From Bacillota bacterium (GTDB taxonomy: Bacteria > Bacillota > Clostridia > Acetivibrionales > DTU013), in the NCBI GenBank assembly GCA_023433505.1, contig JAEZCO010000004.1, positions 62,001 through 126,000 on the forward strand: a DNA stretch of 64,000 nt, in the 5' to 3' direction. The notes below the pieces were generated by a model, which worked only from the letters and a program-made list of their open reading frames with translations, ran no database searches and was not told the DNA's origin. Below are positions 1 to 9,201 of the stretch, piece by piece; position 1 is the stretch's first letter, and each line of letters begins with the position of its first letter. A program made the position numbers and the translations under genes.

Positions 1-1136
1 AGCGAAGAGTAGTCATTTGTGATGCTCAAGACTTCTTCAATATCCAGTTCCAGACTATGGGTGAAATCATTCCGGTCAATTACCACCTTGCTGCATATAT
101 AGGCAATGTATTTCAATGTAATTTCAATATTGTGCTGCGTGAAGCCGTATTGACTGAAATAATCCACAATGCGCTTTATTTCATTAAGAAACAGATTTTT
201 CTGATTATTCTGGATAAAAGACAGAAGCTTGCTTTCCGTGGAGGAATCCAGGGCAGGTTCCTTTTCGGCTGTGGCGGGGGTATCCGGATAAATCACGGCA
301 GGCTTGCCGAAAATCAGGTGCTTCCGCAAAAGAACCCTGGCATTCTGCGCTTCCATTCCTATTTCGTTGATATGGTTTATGATCCGGCCTACGGCAAGGG
401 TTACCGGGAAGCCTTCAGCCAACAGGGCGTCACTGATGGAAGCCATCATCCGGTTCATCCCCGGAGCCGGACATTCGGTAAAACCCAATACCAGGATCAT
501 TTCGTTGAGATTTTTCCCTTCGAAACACCAAAAATAGGTGTTCGCTGGAAGCTGATTCTTGATAAGCCCACTAAAATCGACCCTGGACCCAAAAAATGCG
601 AAAGGGTTGGTATAGTCTGTCATCTGACTGGAATAGGAGCCTGCACAAATGAGAGCGACGGAAAAATACCGGTACTGAAAAGCATAATCCGTCTGTTTGA
701 CTGCGCTGGCAGAGTTTAAAATCCCCCGGATCTGATTCTTTTCAGCGATGGCAGCCTTTTCATTGATGGCGATTACCGTTTTGTCAAGAATTTCGTCAAT
801 CACATCCTGGGTAACGGGCTTCAGCACATATTCCGTAACCCCCAGCCGCATTGCCCGGCGCGCATATTCAAATTCATCATAACCGCTGATGATGATGAAG
901 TGGATGTCCGGGTGAGTGTGCTTCAATTCCGAGATTAGTTCCAATCCGTCCATCACAGGCATCCGTATATCTGTAAATACAACATCCGGTTTTAATTCTT
1001 TTATGAGGGATAAGGCCTCCCGGCCATTATGCGCTTCACCAACGACTTTGATGTCCGCCTTGGAGTAGTTTTCAATTTTCTGCTTTATACTCCATAAAAT
1101 TGGAGGCTTGTCTTCGGCAATAACTGCTTTAATCAT
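1..1136 (-). CDS. Response regulator, YesN/AraC type (3' end outside window)
   Basis: Cytoplasmic response regulator of a two-component system. The N-terminus reads as a receiver domain: acidic pair E8/D9, phosphoacceptor D56 in FTDIRMP, switch serine S84 and K106 in the EYVLKPV motif. A linker of about 250 residues follows, as in YesN-type regulators; the expected C-terminal AraC helix-turn-helix lies beyond base 1, so the DNA-binding part is inferred. The start ATG at 1136 overlaps the last codons of the upstream histidine kinase gene by 8 bases, which indicates translational coupling. Divergent from the URO-D/ABC sugar importer operon, its probable target. Confidence 0.9.
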   Translation of the reverse strand, partial: MIKAVIAEDKPPILWSIKQKIENYSKADIKVVGEAHNGREALSLIKELKPDVVFTDIRMPVMDGLELISELKHTHPDIHFIIISGYDEFEYARRAMRLGVTEYVLKPVTQDVIDEILDKTVIAINEKAAIAEKNQIRGILNSASAVKQTDYAFQYRYFSVALICAGSYSSQMTDYTNPFAFFGSRVDFSGLIKNQLPANTYFWCFEGKNLNEMILVLGFTECPAPGMNRMMASISDALLAEGFPVTLAVGRIINHINEIGMEAQNARVLLRKHLIFGKPAVIYPDTPATAEKEPALDSSTESKLLSFIQNNQKNLFLNEIKRIVDYFSQYGFTQHNIEITLKYIAYICSKVVIDRNDFTHSLELDIEEVLSITNDYSS

Positions 1137-2982
1137 TCCATGAGCCCTCCTTTGAGCGCAAGCTGCCGCCGAAAGTGATCCGGGTGCCGTTGGGTCGGAT
1201 ATTTTCTATTTTAAAGACGGCTGCGTCTTTAAAGCTGATGGCCAGCCGGGCGTATGAATTCAATATGCCCATACCGCCGATATGAAGGTTCTGCCTGAAG
1301 TTGCCTTCCTTGAGATTGAGATTGTACTCGTTGATTTGAGCATTGATGTTGTCAAGGACTGCAGGCTCAAAGCCTGAACCGTTATCCTCCACGCTGATAC
1401 GCCATTCCGTATTGTCTGTTATCTGCCCTTTGATACGAATGTACCAGGGCGGCAGAGTGTTTTCAAAGCCATGGTTGATGCAATTTTCAACGATAGGCTG
1501 AAGTATCATTTTCGGCAGAGGGATAAGATTCATCTCCTCGGGTATCTCAATCTCATACCGCAGATGCGATATGGAGTCATTGCCGTAATCCCTGTAATGG
1601 TGTTCCATCAGTTTGAGAAAGTTCAGCGTATGGGCGACTTCCTCCTTTAAACTGACCATGTCGTTGACCGGTGAGACGATATAGCGCATCATTCCTGATA
1701 ATTTGTTGCACATGGAGGCGGTTTCAAAATTACCGAATCTTTCACTGGAAGCACTGATCACGCCCAGCGTGTTATATAGAAAATGAGGGTTGATTTGCGC
1801 CTGCAGCGCCAGCAAATTGGCATTTGCCTCACGTATTTTGGATTCGTACACCTGGTTGATGGAATCCCTGAGCTTTGAAAACATGGCATTAAAGGATTCG
1901 TTAAGCATTTTCAGCTCGTTCTGGCCTCCATGGGGTATCTGAAGGTTCATGTTGTCCAGGCTTACGTGCTCAACGGTTGCCGTAAGTGTTTTCAATGGCC
2001 TGGTAAGGCTTCTTACAAGGATGAAAAAAGCAAAGAAAACAGCCAATAAAATGATGACTCCCGCAATGACAATTAACCGGGTATACGTGAACATCTGCTT
2101 CTGCAGTGCGGTTTCCTTATTGATCAATACGGTGCTCAGCCCGGTGATCCTCGATTTGTGGGAGGTATACAATATCTTGCTGCCCTTGATGGTAAACTCT
2201 CCATAGGATTCCGGTGAAAGATTGATCTTTTGATATACGTCCGGGTAATTGATTAATTTAAACAGACTGCTCTCCACCCTGGAGGTTTCAAAAGGGTGCA
2301 CAAGGTTTCCCTGATCGTCGAAAACAAGAATGATGCTGTCTTCCGATACGGTGTTTGTATTGCAGATGCTTTCCAGATTCCAGTAGGGCAAGTCTACTTC
2401 CAGCAGCCCTAAATCCTGGTTTGAGGCTGTTACCAGTCTTCTTACGACAGAGATGACGGGCCTCGAAATGCTGACCCAGAAGTCCTGATGGGGAGGGAGG
2501 ATCTGCAGCTTGTTTTTTGAAACAACAAGGCTGTTGTACCAGTCCAGGTCGGCCAGGCGTTTTTTGACGACCTGTTCTTCATCCGGAAGCCCCGAATGGA
2601 AATAAAAGCCTACCTTTGCATCAAAAATAACGGCATTGGTCATGTTGGGAAAATAAAAGCTCAGTACTTTCAACTGGTCTCTTGCCTGTCCCCGGTATTT
2701 GATCATCTGGTATTCATTGATTTTGCCCGTATGAAGGTCGGATAGGACATCCTGTATGACTTCGTTTTTTACGATAAATAATGCGCCCATATCCATTTGC
2801 GTAAACAATTCGTCGATCTGCAGCGAGGTTTTCTCCGTGATCCGCTGGGAGGTCTTCAGCTCTTTGTTGATGGATTCCGAAAACAGGTAATTGTAAAAAG
2901 CGTAGGCAAGAATAATAACCAAAACGGCCAATATCAGTGTCAAACCCAACAATAGCTTTTTTTGCAGATTAAGCTTGAACAT
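1129..2982 (-). CDS. Sensor histidine kinase, YesM family
   Basis: Membrane histidine kinase, 617 residues. One membrane segment at about residues 10-34, an extracellular sensor of about 260 residues, a second membrane segment at about 300-325, a HAMP region, then the His_kinase motif NPHFLYNTL (phospho-His near residue 398) and an ATPase domain with an N box (VENCINHGF, about 494) and a glycine box (GGMGI, about 574). This is the 5TM-lacking LytS/YesM class that usually controls carbohydrate uptake. It is co-transcribed with the response regulator that overlaps its 3' end. The ligand is not readable from sequence; the divergent sugar importer suggests a sugar or a sugar-binding protein. Confidence 0.93.
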   Translation of the reverse strand: MFKLNLQKKLLLGLTLILAVLVIILAYAFYNYLFSESINKELKTSQRITEKTSLQIDELFTQMDMGALFIVKNEVIQDVLSDLHTGKINEYQMIKYRGQARDQLKVLSFYFPNMTNAVIFDAKVGFYFHSGLPDEEQVVKKRLADLDWYNSLVVSKNKLQILPPHQDFWVSISRPVISVVRRLVTASNQDLGLLEVDLPYWNLESICNTNTVSEDSIILVFDDQGNLVHPFETSRVESSLFKLINYPDVYQKINLSPESYGEFTIKGSKILYTSHKSRITGLSTVLINKETALQKQMFTYTRLIVIAGVIILLAVFFAFFILVRSLTRPLKTLTATVEHVSLDNMNLQIPHGGQNELKMLNESFNAMFSKLRDSINQVYESKIREANANLLALQAQINPHFLYNTLGVISASSERFGNFETASMCNKLSGMMRYIVSPVNDMVSLKEEVAHTLNFLKLMEHHYRDYGNDSISHLRYEIEIPEEMNLIPLPKMILQPIVENCINHGFENTLPPWYIRIKGQITDNTEWRISVEDNGSGFEPAVLDNINAQINEYNLNLKEGNFRQNLHIGGMGILNSYARLAISFKDAAVFKIENIRPNGTRITFGGSLRSKEGSWND

Positions 2983-3327
2983 TGTTTAAAATCCCCTCAT
3001 CCTCGCCGGATCACCCCTATATAGCCATGCAACTGAGATTATAGCATACATTTATTTGGTATAAAAGTGAAGGGATATGCTTTCTAGATTTTACGTATTA
3101 TGCCAGCTCGTCTTTTGTGGAATCAACAAATATGTATAAATTAAAAACACAAATTTGTGCATTTGATGTCCCGCCGCCAGATTGTACAATAAAGATACAG
3201 TTCTCAGCGAGAAAATTTCATTGTGCCAAAGAATAAGAAAAATGTTGCTTGATCGTAATTGGGTTCTTTCGGCCCCGGGCCGGGGAATTTCTGTTTTAAA
3301 TAACTGCAGTGCAGATGGAGGTATTTA
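2983..3327. promoter_or_regulatory. Divergent intergenic region with candidate promoter and palindrome
   Basis: A 345-base gap between the divergent kinase and URO-D genes. A plus-strand promoter candidate is TTGATG at 3163-3168 and TACAAT at 3185-3190, 16 bases apart. Just upstream is a perfect 12-base palindrome, CACAAATTTGTG, at 3148-3159, a plausible operator for the response regulator. A strong ribosome site (GGAGG) precedes the ATG at 3328. The promoter assignment is by eye only. Confidence 0.4.
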
Positions 3328-4554
3328 ATGAAAGAGATGACGTCAAGACAAAGAATTATTGAAGCTGTCAATCACAGGGAACCGGATGTGCTGCCCATAG
3401 ATTTCGGAGGAATGCGCTCCACAGGGATCAGCGCCATAGCTTACAATAATTTGAAAAAATATCTTGGGTTTACAGGCAAGCCGGCAAAGCTTTATGATGT
3501 TTTCCAGCAGTTGGCGGAGCCTGAAACGGAGATCGTAGACAGGCTGGGAGGCGATGTAGTGCAGGCGCACCGGCTCGCGCCTGCATGGGGAATAAAGATC
3601 GATGCATGGAAGCCCGGAAAGCTGCAGGATGGCAGTGATTGCATTGTGCCACAGGCATACAGTCCTGTCAGGAATGGGCAGGGAGACTGGGAAATCAGGG
3701 ACGAACAGGGCACGGTCATTGCAAGGATGCCAGACAATGGTTATTTTTTTGACCAGGTGATTCATCCTTATGAGAATGTGGAAACGGAAGACGATATCGA
3801 CAGGATTCCCATTCCTGAAATAACCGATGAAGAGCTAAAATTCCTTGAACAGCAAGTAAAACATCTTTATGAAACTACCGACAAGGCCATTCTGATCAGC
3901 TTCGGAGGCAATATTCTCGAAGCGGGTCAGATCGGCTGGGGATATGAAAAGTTTTATACCGATCTGGCCCTGAACCCCGACCTGGTGCATTACTGGCTGA
4001 ACAAGCTCACGGATGCGTACATGAGGGACTTGAAGAAGTTTATGGCTGCCGTAGGAAAGTATGTGCAGCTGGTCCAGTTCGGAGACGATCTTGGGACCCA
4101 GGAAGCGCCTCAAATTTCGCTGAATATGTACAGGGAAATGATCAAGCCCTACCATGCAAGGCAATATCAGTATGTCCGGAACAATTATCCCGGCGTCAAG
4201 GTATTTCTTCACAGCTGCGGGGCCATATTTGACCTGATTCCCGACTTGATCGACGCAGGCGTAGAGGTTCTGAACCCGGTGCAGATTTCTGCAAAGGGAA
4301 TGGACCCCGCAAAGCTGAAAAAGGAATACGGCAAACATCTGACCTTCTGGGGCGGCGGAGCCAATATGCAGTATACCGTAAACTCAGGCTCAGTGGAACA
4401 GATCCGGAAGGAAGTAAAAGAACTCATTGAAATCTTCTCCCCCGGCGGCGGCTATGTATTTAATCAGGTCCATAACATTCAAACCAATGTGCCGCCGGAA
4501 AAGATCATGGCAATATACGAAACAGCGCTGGAATACAGAAAAATGCAGAAATGA
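3328..4554 (+). CDS. Uroporphyrinogen decarboxylase (URO-D) superfamily protein, MtaA/CmuA-like
   Basis: A 408-residue TIM-barrel protein of the URO-D superfamily, which includes HemE and the corrinoid:thiol methyltransferases MtaA/MtbA/CmuA. It has the FLHSCG motif (H295, C297), matching two of the three zinc ligands of MtaA-type methyltransferases. The third, a C-terminal Cys, is absent: the SPGGGYVFN segment has none. It closely resembles the gene at 30663-31904 (shared SGISAIAYNNLKKYLG and VPPEKI-like ends). It is first in an operon with a ribose-type importer; the next gene's ORF overlaps its stop. It is not HemE by context. A role in demethylating or otherwise processing the imported sugar is inference. 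Confidence 0.85.
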   Translation: MKEMTSRQRIIEAVNHREPDVLPIDFGGMRSTGISAIAYNNLKKYLGFTGKPAKLYDVFQQLAEPETEIVDRLGGDVVQAHRLAPAWGIKIDAWKPGKLQDGSDCIVPQAYSPVRNGQGDWEIRDEQGTVIARMPDNGYFFDQVIHPYENVETEDDIDRIPIPEITDEELKFLEQQVKHLYETTDKAILISFGGNILEAGQIGWGYEKFYTDLALNPDLVHYWLNKLTDAYMRDLKKFMAAVGKYVQLVQFGDDLGTQEAPQISLNMYREMIKPYHARQYQYVRNNYPGVKVFLHSCGAIFDLIPDLIDAGVEVLNPVQISAKGMDPAKLKKEYGKHLTFWGGGANMQYTVNSGSVEQIRKEVKELIEIFSPGGGYVFNQVHNIQTNVPPEKIMAIYETALEYRKMQK

Positions 4555-4580
4555 CAGAAGGACGGAATGGAGGAAGAGCG

Positions 4581-6086
4581 GTGGAGGAGTACTTGCTCAA
4601 AATGTCGGGGGTATATAAAAGCTTCCCCGGTGTAAAAGCATTGAAGGGTGTGGACCTGCGGATAAAGCCGGGCGAGGTCCATTGCCTGATGGGAGAAAAC
4701 GGGGCGGGCAAATCAACGCTGATCAAGATTCTGGCAGGTTCCTACCAGATGGATCAAGGCGAAATCATCTTCGACGGAAAGCCTGTGATGATTAAAAGCC
4801 CTCATGACGCACAGGAGATGGGAATCAGCTTTATTTTCCAGGAGCTCAGTGTTGTCAATACCTTGACGGTTGAAGAAAACATGACTCTGGGATGTGAGGA
4901 GTCAAAAGCAGGCGTTGTCGACAGAAAGAAAAATCTCAAAAAAGTGCTGGACATATTGTCAAGCCTGAGAATAAAGATCAATCCCAAAGAACAGGTTCGG
5001 AACCTGAGCGTATCCCAGAAACAAATGATGCTGATTGCGAAAGCCCTGTCCCAGAACGCCAAGCTGATCGTCATGGATGAGCCCACAGCTTCATTGACCC
5101 ACAATGAATCAAAAGAGCTTTTCCGGATGATGCTGGACCTGAAATGTACCGGGGTTACATTTTTGTACGTTTCCCACCGGTTTGAAGATATTTTTGCCAT
5201 CGGCGACAGGATTACGGTCTTCAGGGACGGAGAAAACGCCGGAGTACTGAATGTAAATGAAACAGAAGAAGACGGCATCATTAAGCTGATGGTGGGAAGG
5301 GACATTCAGGAGACCTTTCCTTCGGTTGAGAAGGAACTGGGCGGCGAAATACTGCGCGTAGATAACCTCACGGCAAAAGAGCTTATCCGGAATGTGTCCT
5401 TTTCCTTGAAAAAAGGCCAGATACTTGGCGTTTCAGGCCTGGCAGGAGCAGGAAAGACGGAGCTTGCCCGGGCGCTTTTCGGGGATAATGAGATCCTGTC
5501 GGGCAGGATCCGCTTAAAGGGATGCGAGCTCAAGGTGAAGAGCCCCAAAGATGCCATCAAGGCAGGGATAGCACTGCTCCCTGAAGAAAGGCGGTCCCAG
5601 GGCATTGTGGGTCTGATGTCGGTCAGGGGCAACATTTCGCTGGCATCAGGTAAAACCATATCAAAATTCTCAATCATCAACACCAAAAAGGACAAGGCAA
5701 TTGCGCAGAAGTATATCCAGGATATCCGGATCAAAACTCCCGGGGCTGAACAGCTGATACAATTTCTCAGCGGAGGCAATCAGCAAAAGGTCATTGTGGG
5801 GAAATGGATCAATACAAATGCGGACGTGCTGCTGCTGGACGAGCCGACAAGAGGCATCGATATCGGCGCTAAAGCGGAGATTTATGAAATTATGAACATG
5901 CTGGCAAAAGAGGGAAAGGCAATTGTTATGTTTTCATCGGAATTGCCCGAGCTTCTCGGAATGTGTGATGAAATTATGGTGCTCCGGGAAGGCCGGCTGA
6001 CGGGAGTGCTTTCGAAGCAGGAGGCTACGCAGGAAAATATTATGAAGCTATCGGTAGGAGGAGTCAAAAATGAAGAGAAGCAGTAA
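4581..6086 (+). CDS. Sugar ABC transporter ATP-binding protein (RbsA/MglA type)
   Basis: Double-ATPase subunit of a CUT2-type monosaccharide importer, about 501 residues. The first half has Walker A GENGAGKST (residues 38-46) and the divergent signature LSVSQKQM; the second half has a degenerate P-loop GLAGAGKTE and the canonical LSGGNQQK signature, with Walker B LLLDEPTRGID. An in-frame ATG at 4551 overlaps the URO-D stop, but the GTG at 4581 has GGAGGA six bases upstream and gives the usual N-terminus, so 4581 is preferred. Acts at the inner face of the membrane with the permease and binding protein that follow. Confidence 0.92.
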   Translation: MEEYLLKMSGVYKSFPGVKALKGVDLRIKPGEVHCLMGENGAGKSTLIKILAGSYQMDQGEIIFDGKPVMIKSPHDAQEMGISFIFQELSVVNTLTVEENMTLGCEESKAGVVDRKKNLKKVLDILSSLRIKINPKEQVRNLSVSQKQMMLIAKALSQNAKLIVMDEPTASLTHNESKELFRMMLDLKCTGVTFLYVSHRFEDIFAIGDRITVFRDGENAGVLNVNETEEDGIIKLMVGRDIQETFPSVEKELGGEILRVDNLTAKELIRNVSFSLKKGQILGVSGLAGAGKTELARALFGDNEILSGRIRLKGCELKVKSPKDAIKAGIALLPEERRSQGIVGLMSVRGNISLASGKTISKFSIINTKKDKAIAQKYIQDIRIKTPGAEQLIQFLSGGNQQKVIVGKWINTNADVLLLDEPTRGIDIGAKAEIYEIMNMLAKEGKAIVMFSSELPELLGMCDEIMVLREGRLTGVLSKQEATQENIMKLSVGGVKNEEKQ

Positions 6087-7068
6087 AAGCGTACAGCAGC
6101 TGATCCTGCTGGGAATACTTCTGTTTTTATGCATCGTGCTTTCCATCCTGAATAAGGATTTTATGTCCGTTGTCAATATCACCAATATTTTGAGGCAGCA
6201 GACCATGGTTGCCATTACTGCGGTAGGCGCAACCTTTATCATGATAACCACGGGGCTTGACATATCCGTAGGGAGTACAATCGCCCTCTCCGGTGTTGTT
6301 TTTGCAAAGCTGGTTCAAGGCGGGATGTCCTTGTTTTCGGCATGTGTTATGGCGATTCTGGTAGGCGGAGTCGTGGGTCTTATCAATGCAGGTCTGATCG
6401 TGGGAGCTAAAATTAATCCGGTTATAGCCACTTTAGGTACCATGTATGCCGTCAGAGGAGTCGCATACCTTGTAGCCGGCGGTTCTACCATAGCCAATGG
6501 CCTTCCGGCAAACTTCAATGAACTGGGGAGAGGTCATTGGGGCATTATACCGATTCCCGTAGTCATTATGCTGATTGTCTTCATCGTCTTTCATTTTATA
6601 CTCAGCCGGACGCTTCTTGGCAAATATACCTATTCCATCGGCGGAAATATAGAAACTTCAAGATTATCAGGCATTCCGGTCAGAAAAGTGATGACCACGC
6701 TCTATATCATGACGGGTTTATTGACCGGATTGAGCGGTACGATCATGGCATCAAGGCTGAGCTCCGGCAATCCTCAAATCGGAACGGGTTTTGAGTTTGA
6801 CGTTATCATCGCGGTGTTCCTGGGCGGCGTAAGTATCACCGGAGGAGAAGGGACGCTGGTAGGCACCTTTTTGGGCGCCATGATTGTGGGCGTTTTGTCA
6901 AACGGCCTGAATCTTCTGGGCATCAACGCCTTCTATCAATACATTATCAAGGGAATCGTCCTCGTAATCGCGGTAATGATCGATATGACCGTGAAAGGCA
7001 AAGGCTTTGACTTTAAATGGTTTGCCAGACTGCTCAGGCCAAACTATTCGAGAAAAGAGGCAGGTTGA
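6070..7068 (+). CDS. Sugar ABC transporter permease (RbsC type)
   Basis: Polytopic membrane permease, 332 residues, with the CUT2 hallmarks TTGLDISVGS near residues 60-70, the PVIATLGTM segment and GGVSITGGEGTLVGT near the C-terminus. Its start overlaps the ATPase gene by 17 bases, with an AGGAG site inside that gene. Forms the channel of the importer; the substrate is probably a pentose, hexose or polyol, but permease sequence alone does not tell which. Confidence 0.93.
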   Translation: MKRSSKSVQQLILLGILLFLCIVLSILNKDFMSVVNITNILRQQTMVAITAVGATFIMITTGLDISVGSTIALSGVVFAKLVQGGMSLFSACVMAILVGGVVGLINAGLIVGAKINPVIATLGTMYAVRGVAYLVAGGSTIANGLPANFNELGRGHWGIIPIPVVIMLIVFIVFHFILSRTLLGKYTYSIGGNIETSRLSGIPVRKVMTTLYIMTGLLTGLSGTIMASRLSSGNPQIGTGFEFDVIIAVFLGGVSITGGEGTLVGTFLGAMIVGVLSNGLNLLGINAFYQYIIKGIVLVIAVMIDMTVKGKGFDFKWFARLLRPNYSRKEAG

Positions 7069-7183
7069 AGGTTGAAGTAGGAAACACCGTATGCAGGTAA
7101 TCTGGAAAAAGGAGGCGGATTTATATTCAGCCAGGTATGCGGATTGCAAATAAAACAAATTATAAGATGAGAGGGGAATAAAA

Positions 7184-8257
7184 ATGAAAAAGACATTGAA
7201 AGTATTATCTCTGGTATTGGCAGTATTTTTTATGATATCCATCATGGCAGCATGTAACGGTTCCAGCAGCAATGAAACAAAGGGGACCACAAGCGCGGGA
7301 ACAACTCAGGCTTCCACACAGGCAGCGGAGAAAAAGCTTAAAATCGGCGTTATTTATCTGACTGCAGAGCATCCTTACTATCAAGCCCATGCAAAGCATA
7401 CGGAGGCTTATGCCAAAGAAAAAGGAATTGACCTTGTGGAACTGGACGGAAAACTGGACCAGGCAAACATGGCTACCCAGATGGAAAACCTCATTGCACA
7501 AAAAGTAGATGGCATTATCTATTGCCTGCTTGACGGAAAAGCTGCGGCTGCGGATATAAATGCGGCACAGGAAGCCGGCATTCCGGTAATCACTTTTGCT
7601 ATCAAGCACGATCCTCAGCTTGCCAGCGCACCGTTTGTAGGACTTGATGAAAAAGCTGCAGGCGCATTGGGCGGAGAAAAGGCAGGAGAATTCTTCAAGC
7701 AGAAGCATCCCGGTGAGAAAGCAAAAATTGCCGTTGTTGAAGTTGCCGGAGTATCGGCTTCTACAGACAGGTCCGACGGATTTATCGCAGGCTTCCAAAA
7801 AGTAATTCCCGATGCAGAGGTTGTTAAGCGGTTAAATGGTGAAGGCAAAAAAGACAGAGCCATGGCTGTTACCGAAGATGCTATCCAGGCGTCACCTGAA
7901 ATCAATGTCTGGTTCGGAGCTAACGGAGACCAGGGCCTGGGAGCTTTGGCCGCACTTGAGGCCCATGGAAGAGGGACCGTTGCTACCGACCTGGTTGTCA
8001 GCCATGACGGTTCGGAACCGGAGCTTTTGAAAATCGCAGATCCCAACAGCGCATTGAAAATAGCCAATGCAAACAACCCCAAAGAACTTGCGCAGAAGAC
8101 CATCGATACAATTCTTGAAATCATCAACGGAACACGGGATATGAAGAACACCGATGACATTTTCGTGCCGACGGCCGTTATCACCGGAGAAGATATGGCC
8201 GCAGCCCAGAAGTTCCTGAAGGAAGAATTCCTTTCCGATACCCAGTTGGTGAAGTAG
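7184..8257 (+). CDS. Sugar-binding lipoprotein of ABC importer (RbsB type)
   Basis: Extracellular substrate-binding protein, 357 residues. Lipoprotein signal peptide with lipobox IMAAC and lipidated C24, then a low-complexity Ser/Thr/Gly linker, then a periplasmic-binding-protein type I fold (KIGVIYLTAEHPYYQAHAKH start, SHDGSEPELL hinge region). It lies 115 bases downstream of the permease with its own strong site GAGAGGGGA and is followed by a clear terminator, which suggests it is made in excess over the membrane subunits. Last gene of the URO-D/importer operon. Confidence 0.93.
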   Translation: MKKTLKVLSLVLAVFFMISIMAACNGSSSNETKGTTSAGTTQASTQAAEKKLKIGVIYLTAEHPYYQAHAKHTEAYAKEKGIDLVELDGKLDQANMATQMENLIAQKVDGIIYCLLDGKAAAADINAAQEAGIPVITFAIKHDPQLASAPFVGLDEKAAGALGGEKAGEFFKQKHPGEKAKIAVVEVAGVSASTDRSDGFIAGFQKVIPDAEVVKRLNGEGKKDRAMAVTEDAIQASPEINVWFGANGDQGLGALAALEAHGRGTVATDLVVSHDGSEPELLKIADPNSALKIANANNPKELAQKTIDTILEIINGTRDMKNTDDIFVPTAVITGEDMAAAQKFLKEEFLSDTQLVK

Positions 8258-8276
8258 ACAGAGAATAAAAAATATA

Positions 8277-8309
8277 CTGCAAATGCATTTACGCATTTGC
8301 AGTTTTTTT
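8277..8309 (+). terminator. Rho-independent terminator of the sugar importer operon
   Basis: A perfect 10-base stem (CTGCAAATGC / GCATTTGCAG, 8277-8286 with 8293-8302) with a 6-base loop, followed by seven T residues, 20 bases after the binding-protein stop codon. Confidence 0.93.
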
Positions 8310-8483
8310 ATTTTCCGGCAATTGCAAAGATGCGAAAGAAAACGCTGCGGGGCCTATGCCGTCCGGTATCTGCGGAATCATTCCGGACCGGGCAGTCCGC
8401 TTTACAGCCAGCAGAAGGAGCTTGTAGCAAGCCTTGGCAAACGAAATGTCAAAGAACGTTTTGAGAAAGTGGAGATATATTTG

Positions 8484-8648
8484 ATGGCATGCGGTTATAG
8501 TAAAATGGAGTACAAGGTATTTGTCTATGAGGATGTGGCAATACAATATCCTGATAAGGACTTTGTCACCAAAAGCTTTAACTGGTGCTATACAGTGAAT
8601 AATGAAAGCGGTGTTTATAAGCTCAGTGCCATAGAGAACTGGCAATAA
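8484..8648 (+). pseudogene. Small unrecognised ORF, possibly a gene remnant
   Basis: A 54-residue reading frame (MACGYSKMEYKVF start, ending in SAIENWQ) with ordinary protein-like composition. The same frame stays open upstream to 8283, but that start lies inside the terminator hairpin, so the longer form is unlikely. No good ribosome site precedes 8484. I do not recognise the family. It may be the C-terminal remnant of a larger gene whose 5' part has decayed. Confidence 0.3.
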
Positions 8649-8706
8649 ACGTGCCAGTGCTTAAGGCGGAGGCAACCGTATTTTCTAATTTGAATATGAC
8701 TCCCTG

Positions 8707-8773
8707 AAGTGCCGGTGGATCACTGAAAGGCATCGAAGTGCCGTAAAGTAATAACGTGGTCTCACCGGCGCTT
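8707..8773. repeat. Imperfect long inverted repeat upstream of padR
   Basis: AAGTGCCGGTG at 8707-8717 pairs with CACCGGCGCTT at 8763-8773 with one G-U pair, and pairing extends inward (GATCAC with GTGGTC). It could fold into a long hairpin in RNA or be the remains of a small mobile repeat. It ends 17 bases before the padR -35 box. Function unknown. Confidence 0.5.
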
Positions 8774-8790
8774 AAAGTGCTAGAATACTA

Positions 8791-8840
8791 TTGACATATA
8801 TAGATCATCTACATATAATATATATAGATGATCTATATAT
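8791..8840 (+). promoter_or_regulatory. padR promoter with paired palindromic operators
   Basis: Textbook sigma-A promoter: TTGACA at 8791-8796, 17-base spacer, TATAAT at 8814-8819. A perfect 16-base inverted repeat (8796-8811 with 8825-8840) brackets the -10 box. Each arm contains an 11-base palindrome of the form TAGAT(C/G)ATCTA (8801-8811 and 8825-8835), centres 24 bases apart. This placement fits autorepression by the PadR protein encoded directly downstream. Confidence 0.85.
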
Positions 8841-8853
8841 AGGGGGTTTTTGT

Positions 8854-9201
8854 ATGGCTACAGACAAAGGATTGCTGACAGGCAGCACTACCATGCTGGT
8901 GCTGAAATTGCTTGAGGATAAGGATATGTACGGGTACCAGATGATAGAAGAGCTATCGGAAAGGTCCAACGAGGCTTTTAACCTGAAAGCCGGGACACTG
9001 TATCCAATTTTGCACGGACTGGAAAATGAAGGAATGGTCAGCTCATATGACGGCAATGCCGGAAGCGGGAGAGTAAGGAAGTACTATCAGCTTACCGGGA
9101 AAGGAAGAGGTCTGCTTAATGACAAAGAAGCTGAGTGGAAGGCATATTCCAAGGCGGTTAATAAGGTTTTAGGCGGAGGTGTGGGATATGCAGCCCTTTG
9201 A
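8854..9201 (+). CDS. PadR family transcriptional regulator
   Basis: A 115-residue winged-helix repressor. MLVLKLLEDKDMYGYQMIEEL and the GTLYPILHGLENEGMV segment are the PadR DNA-binding core. The start at 8854 was chosen because it follows the GGGGG site and the -10 box; an upstream TTG at 8791 lies inside the promoter. Its stop overlaps the start of the SEDS-like gene, so it is likely to control that gene and itself through the palindromes at 8801-8835. The effector is not known. Confidence 0.92.
   Translation: MATDKGLLTGSTTMLVLKLLEDKDMYGYQMIEELSERSNEAFNLKAGTLYPILHGLENEGMVSSYDGNAGSGRVRKYYQLTGKGRGLLNDKEAEWKAYSKAVNKVLGGGVGYAAL

Noticed and set aside
1949..2206. Plus-strand ORFs inside the kinase gene and similar shadows
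   Set aside because: They are antisense to a well-supported coding frame and have no ribosome sites or family features.
8283..8483. Upstream part of the frame ending at 8648
   Set aside because: Its start is inside a clear terminator and its composition is poor; only the 3' part looks protein-like.
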